Below are positions 60,372-64,000 of a stretch of 64,000 bases of DNA, in pieces. The position numbers and the translations under genes are program-made. Origin of the DNA: Benincasa hispida. Lineage: Eukaryota; Streptophyta; Magnoliopsida; Cucurbitales; Cucurbitaceae. The stretch is taken from positions 42,236,947 to 42,300,946 of the forward strand of contig NC_052358.1 of the NCBI RefSeq assembly GCF_009727055.1, read 5' to 3'. Under the pieces are notes generated by a model. The model was not told the origin of the DNA. It saw only the letters and a list, made by a program, of their open reading frames with translations, and ran no database searches. Each line of letters opens with the position of its first letter. The stretch's first letter is position 1.

Positions 60372-61446
60372 AGAGAGAGAGATAATTTGTTAAATTACTT
60401 ATCTCGTTGAAATAAATTATCTTTCATACTTTTAATGCCAAATTCTTGTTATTGGGTATACCATAATAGGTATAAAATATATATTTAGTTCGAAATACTT
60501 TTTTTTTTTAAAAAAAAAAGAAAGAAGCTCGAGATGATCATAATAATAATAATATGAATACATTATTATTGTTTGATCAAGCTTCACTCAATTTATTCTG
60601 AATGGTGGATTCTCTTTTAGTATATGATTTTGTTTTAGGACCATTTTCTTGTAAAGATGACGTCATGTGATGACATCACATAATGACGTCATGCAACATC
60701 ATGTATTCAACATAAAGTCACTAGCTGGTAAAAATACCTGGGGATAATTTAATTACTACATTGCACAGAACTAAAGAAATTGCAAATTTGCACAATTCAA
60801 ATATGAACATTTTTTTTCCCTTTTTGCATTTGGACAGTTATTCTGTTATTATATTCCATTTATAGAGGATGTTACACATGGTTTAAGCATGTAGATAATT
60901 CCTTAAAGAGTTAAAAAAAGAGTCTTAAGAAAGTCAAATTTAAAAATATATTGTTTTATTACATAATTTAATAGAAATTCAGAACCTTATAGAAAAAGAA
61001 ATATATAAACGGATATGATAAACGTGATTTTGAGTATAGCTAAAATTAATTATTAGAAAATAAGAGAGTCATTACATACGTACCCTCTCTAGTCGTTGGA
61101 AAAGTGCAGTCTTAAACTGCCTGACACCACGTCCACTAGAGCTGGGATCCAACCTATGGGCCTTCTCAAAGGCGTAAAATCGACCTAATTTTGGCACATG
61201 GAAAGATTAAAAGAAGATGAATATAATAATAATGATGAGATGAGATATAAAGCATAACTTACAGAGATAGGCAACACGAGGGCGTTCAGCTTCGATCTCT
61301 GTAGCGACACGAAGAATGGGAGCGATGGAAGCGAGAGAGGAGGGAACCACCTCATTGTCGAATACCTCTGTCGAGAAGACAGTGGTAGCGGCGCTACGAG
61401 ATGGCCGCCTCGTCAGCCCTTGCGGGCCAGACTCGAGCGTCGACAT
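47012..61446 (-). CDS. CALS5: Callose synthase, CALS5/GSL2-like, about 42 exons
   Basis: Makes callose (1,3-beta-glucan) from UDP-glucose at the plasma membrane. CALS5/GSL2 in Arabidopsis builds the microspore callose wall needed for exine patterning and pollen fertility. The start is the ATG at 61446 and the stop the TGA at 47014-47012; exons sum to about 1,900 codons, the usual family size. The N-terminal [17 protein letters not shown] is close to CALS5 and unlike the CALS1/CALS3 N-termini. FKS1-domain motif [17 protein letters not shown] is in exon 9. Several membrane segments lie in exons 13-20. The cytosolic glucan synthase domain shows [32 protein letters not shown] and [17 protein letters not shown] second membrane cluster runs through exons 38-42, ending AGGKKNK. 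All junctions I followed keep phase with GT/AG ends. No stop or frameshift was seen, so it appears intact. Confidence 0.93.
55501..55704. mobile_element. MITE-like insertion in a CALS5 intron (204 bp)
   Basis: The left end is GGATGTGTTTGGTTTGACTT. The right end, on the minus strand, is TAGGGCCTGTTTGCAATGACT. The interior shows complementary TTTTCAAG/GAAAAAGCAC halves. It lies between exons 14 and 15 and does not touch splice sites. Confidence 0.6.
57427..57716. mobile_element. MITE-like insertion in a CALS5 intron (290 bp)
   Basis: The left end is GGTGCCCTGTGATAATCATT. The right end, on the minus strand, is ATGGCTCTGTTTGATAACGA. Same family as 25985-26245. It lies just upstream of exon 9 on the minus strand (between exons 8 and 9). 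Confidence 0.6.
58470..58835. repeat. Dispersed repeat in a CALS5 intron (ACACGG-rich arm)
   Basis: Left arm with repeated GATACGA, GACACAGATACG and ACACGGCAA words. The right arm has TGTCGAAATGTCCAAGTATCC, whose complement again reads GGATACTTGGACA. It resembles a common plant non-autonomous repeat with GGATACG..GACACG arms. Class not assigned. Confidence 0.4.
60331..60382 (+). repeat. Poly-A (38) followed by GA microsatellite
   Basis: A run of about 38 A at 60331-60368 passes straight into seven GA units, inside CALS5 intron 2. Confidence 0.95.
60656..60693. promoter_or_regulatory. Palindromic pair of TGACGTCA sites in CALS5 intron 2
   Basis: TGACGTCA occurs at 60658-60665 and 60684-60691, 26 bp apart, with TGATGACATCA between them. 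The whole 38-bp block reads nearly the same on both strands. TGACG/TGACGTCA is the binding core of TGA-class and C/S-group plant bZIPs. Function as an intronic enhancer is inferred. Confidence 0.45.
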
Positions 61447-61499
61447 TAATCACACGTCGACCACCACCAAGGCGCTAGATGTATGCTGTTAAAATGACG

Positions 61500-61666
61500 C
61501 CCTGTGCCATATAATTACAAAATCAGATGAACGGAGATGGATCTAACAACCACAACAAACAACATGGAGATGGAAAGCATTACGTGGAATTTATATACTT
61601 AACGTCTACGATTGAAAAACAGAGGAAATGAAAGTAGAGTAAAGGAAAGGAAAGAAGAAACTTACG
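61500..61666 (-). other. CALS5: Possible 5'-UTR intron of the CALS5-like gene
   Basis: On the minus strand a GTAAGTTTC donor at about 61666 and a TGGCACAG acceptor at about 61505 bracket AT-rich DNA upstream of the ATG. This would be a leader intron if the transcript starts further up. No transcript evidence. Confidence 0.35.
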
Positions 61667-62634
61667 TAGTTGAAGGGGAAATGGAAGAGGGAGAAATGAG
61701 GGCAATGGAGAGCGGCTTCTCCTGCGAAAGCCGAAAGGAAGGAATTAGGGCAGAAGAGAAAGAAGATGAAAAAAGAGGGAAGATGATTGGGGTGTCACCT
61801 AGCTAGCTGCCGAAGGAAGCTGGAGGAGAGGCAAAAATAGAAGGGGAAGCGGGAGAATGATTATAAGAAGAGAGAGAGAAAGAGTATGTGATATATTCTT
61901 AACAGTTATTTTGTCAATGGACACGTGGCGCTCACAGAATGGAAAACAAAGAGTATGGCTGAACGCCCTTTTTGGAGGTTTGTTTTCCCTTTTCTTTCTA
62001 TTCTTCACCACTCTATTTCCGTTTCTCTCTTTTCTGTTTTTCTTTTTTTTTTTTTTCCTATTTTTCAACAAATATATATATAAATATAACGGTGACATTG
62101 GATTTTTCTTTTTGTTCTTACGGACATTATACTACGCATGCTAATTGCTTTTAAGAATAAAGAAATGATCCCTGAGGATGAATTCTATACTCTTTGCTCA
62201 TAATTTCGAAGTGCCATAACTTATGGATTATTTCAAAAAAATAGTTTTAAATCTTATTTTAGTCTCTAAATTTTGAATAATGTTCGTTCAAGTCTTTAAA
62301 TTTTTAAAAAGTGCTTATTTCGACTATGTTATATTCAGATTTTGTTCATTCTTTTAACAAAATGGCAAGGTAATTTTTATTTTTGGATGACTGAGCTATC
62401 TAATAAGTTAGATAGAGTTTTAATTTTGAATAAGATGACAAAACAGGAGATTTAAAAGATGTTTTTAATTCAAAATTTTGGTCATTCAGTATTTTGGTAA
62501 CAACTTCATCTTGCTTAATACATCTAGAGCCTAGTGATCTAAAAATACAAGCTGCCTCATATTTCTATCGAAGAGTTAACATAATTTTAATGGTAAGGAT
62601 TAAAATAATCACTTTTTAAAAATTTAAAAACTAA
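61667..62634 (-). promoter_or_regulatory. CALS5: Upstream region of the CALS5-like gene
   Basis: A purine-rich block on the + strand (CT-rich on the gene strand) at 61610-61880 probably includes the 5' leader and core promoter. An ACACGTGGCG G-box lies at 61921-61930. A TATA-like ATATATCAC is at about 61888 (minus). The rest up to 62634 is AT-rich with no feature recognised. Confidence 0.35.
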
Positions 62635-63286
62635 CTCTACAAGAAATCTGACTTCTCCCGACATCACAATTCGTTGGAAAAGTGTAGAAAATACGTCGGG
62701 AGAGCCTCTCTCAACGCATAAAGAGTCGTCGGGAGTTTGGTCGGGAGAAACCCGTCAGGAGAGGAACTCCCGACGCACTTTAAAACGACGTCGGGAGTTC
62801 CCGAACTCCCTACAGTTGTTCCATGCGTCCGGAGTTTCGGAACTTCCGACGGTTTTATTTAATGCATCGGGAGTTCAGAACTCCCGATGCAGTAATATAT
62901 GCGTCGAGAGTTCATTCATTAATTGAAAATTGTCTATCGAATATTTTAATTTATCATTTATAATTTTTTAAAATTTGATCTGAATAATCTATAAAACATA
63001 ATAAACCAAATAAAGATTCACATAATTAAACAACGAAAATGAAGTTCATATTATAACAAGTAAATCAAAAATTACAATATCCAAACAAAGTCGATACTAG
63101 AACGTTCATAAACATCATATCACAAATATATAGAAGAAATAAAATGAAAACAACGTCTAAAACACGTCTGGAACATAACATCTTCAACAATTGTCCCAGC
63201 TCATCTCCGAACAACATTCTACAATAAAACAGAAACATTCAAATGTCATATCGACAAAAATCCACAACACGTTCAAAGTTCAATAT

Positions 63287-63745
63287 GGGTGTAATGAAAC
63301 TCTACCCACCCCCCATGACAAACATGGAACCTCCCGAACATCAAAAACCCACAAAATGAGTAAACAAGAACCAACACACATAAAACTCAAACTTTGTCCC
63401 TAAAATGTTTTAAGCTAATCTCAACCCCCCCTCCCCCACAACACATTAGAACTTCGTAAACATTCATTAACACACAAGAACTCCAAGTTCAAGGACAAGA
63501 CGGGTGTAATGAAACTCTACTCACCCCCACAATAAACATGGAATCTCCCGAACATAAAAAACATACAAAACGAGTAAACAAGAACCAACACACATAAAAC
63601 TCAAAGTTTGTCCCTAAAATGGTTTAAGTCAATCTCACCCCCTTCTCCCTCCCTCTACAACACATTAGAACTTCGTAAACATTCATAAACACACACAAGA
63701 ACTCCAAGTTCAAGGACAAGACGGGTGTAATGAAACTCACCAATA
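63287..63745 (+). repeat. Tandem repeat of about 215-221 bp inside the CACTA element
   Basis: Units begin GGGTGTAATGAAACTC at 63287, 63502 and 63723. The first two are nearly full copies, sharing GAGTAAACAAGAACCAACAC and the C-rich CTCCC tract. The third is cut short at the transposase exon. Confidence 0.85.
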
Positions 63746-64000
63746 ACAGAATCATAAGTTCGCACACCAATTGTTCATAACTCTTTCAACTCTTCAATCG
63801 ACGGTTGCAAGTAAACATCAATTTCCTTTCCAGGAGATTTTGGACCAGATATGAGCAAAGGCATAAAGAAGTTTGTTTCCTTCATGCATTTCCAAGGGGG
63901 AAAATTATAAGGAATTATCACCACAGGCCACAGACTATAAGAAGTGCTCATATTTCCAAACAGATTGAAGCCATCTGAAGCTAATCCTAAACGAACATTT
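63746..64000 (-). pseudogene. CACTA transposase (tnp2 family) fragment with in-frame stop
   Basis: The minus-strand translation from 63999 contains NVRLGLASDGFN, NMSTSYSLWPVV, YNFPPWKCMKE, MPLLISGPKSPGKEIDVYLQ and PSIEELKEL. This is the strongly conserved block of plant Transposase_21 (tnp2). A stop (TGA, complement of 63775-63777) follows ELKEL, at the place where the family normally has Trp. The reading continues TIGVRTYDSVIG and then meets GTGAGT, a plausible splice donor at about 63742. The 5' part of the gene lies outside the window. Confidence 0.85.

Larger units (their letters stand above)
59414..61083 (-). other. CALS5: CALS5 intron 2 (1.67 kb, the longest)
   Basis: It separates the exon ending FQRLER from the exon starting [11 protein letters not shown]-rich, with a poly-A/GA tract and a palindromic TGACGTCA pair. 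No coding or transposon recognised. Confidence 0.75.
47012..61446 (-). other. CALS5: Exon map of the CALS5-like gene (approximate)
   Basis: Exons from the start, high to low coordinate, accurate to a few bases: 61446-61263, 61184-61084, 59413-59291, 59198-59100, 58997-58887, 58422-58294, 58208-58113, 57908-57814, 57398-57272, 57145-57008, 56514-56435, 56347-56271, 56178-56053, 55947-55835, 55408-55073, 55014-54955, 54841-54781, 54703-54622, 54543-54492, 54377-54291, 53881-53758, 53632-53530, 53441-53358, 53262-53100, 52757-52632, 52549-52441, 52339-52225, 52115-51962, 51480-51372, 51277-51151, 51076-51006, 50816-50624, 50507-50396, 50307-50188, 50098-49982, 49913-49824, 49417-49303, 49204-48975, 48853-48056, 47975-47924, 47832-47643, 47231-47012. 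The first two and several others were checked to the base; exon 39 (about 800 bp) is the largest. Confidence 0.8.
62635..64000 (-). mobile_element. CACTA transposon, one end plus part of the transposase gene (continues beyond window)
   Basis: The terminus at 62635 reads CTCTACAAGAAATCTGAC, one base from the CACTACAAGAAAT type. It is followed by a 250-bp subterminal zone of direct and inverted CGTCGGGAG units (62670-62910). The tnp2 transposase fragment at the right edge reads toward this terminus. The element runs past 64000. Confidence 0.75.

Noticed and set aside
1..64000. CRISPR arrays, operons, riboswitches, bacterial terminators or origins
   Set aside because: None seen. The tandem repeats present are microsatellites, transposon subterminal repeats or short duplications, and the sequence is plant nuclear DNA.

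Overview
This is eukaryotic nuclear DNA from a flowering plant, most likely a eudicot. The evidence is one large intron-rich plant gene, GT-AG introns with AT-rich interiors, and a dense load of plant LTR retrotransposons, CACTA, Mutator, hAT and MITE-like elements. The repeat families remind me of cucurbit genomes, but that is an impression and not demonstrated. There is no prokaryotic content, no rRNA and no credible tRNA.

Layout. Bases 1-1493 hold the terminal part of a CACTA transposon. Bases 1986-13620 hold a decayed Ty1/copia element (element A, + strand). Its upstream LTR is inverted, its integrase is split by a foreign LTR-like insert, and its 3' LTR lies inside another LTR fragment. 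Bases 13760-18990 look like Ty3/gypsy-type LTR and 3'-internal debris carrying two hAT-type insertions with near-perfect 8-bp target duplications. Bases 19000-24450 are gene-poor: a CIPK kinase C-terminal pseudogene (minus), another hAT element and a copia scrap.

Bases 24454-25011 (minus) hold a small three-exon gene of about 90 codons that I cannot name. Its promoter carries a cluster of G-boxes (CACGTG). A diverged duplication of its upstream flank lies about 1.4 kb away. Bases 27527-28840 are a 1.3-kb inverted-repeat element.

Bases 29225-46688 are a nested stack. An old copia element (C) contains a large copia element in the opposite orientation (B, minus, 30355-38178). The 3' LTR of C is split by a Mutator-like element (38448-46429) with a perfect 9-bp target duplication. 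The transposase gene of that element is itself interrupted by a copia LTR. That LTR holds a solo LTR with a perfect 5-bp target duplication, and abuts a further 5' LTR with primer-binding site and leader.

Bases 47012-61446 (minus) are an apparently intact callose synthase gene of about 42 exons. It matches CALS5/GSL2, the pollen-wall callose synthase. Several introns carry MITE-like insertions, and intron 2 has a palindromic TGACGTCA cluster. Bases 62635-64000 are one end of another CACTA element, with a fragment of its tnp2 transposase (minus) containing an in-frame stop.

Only two protein-coding genes look functional: the CALS5-like gene and the small gene at 24.5-25.0 kb. They are 22 kb apart on the same strand, and nothing here suggests a functional link. 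Everything else recognisable is mobile-element sequence, pseudogene or AT-rich intergenic DNA.
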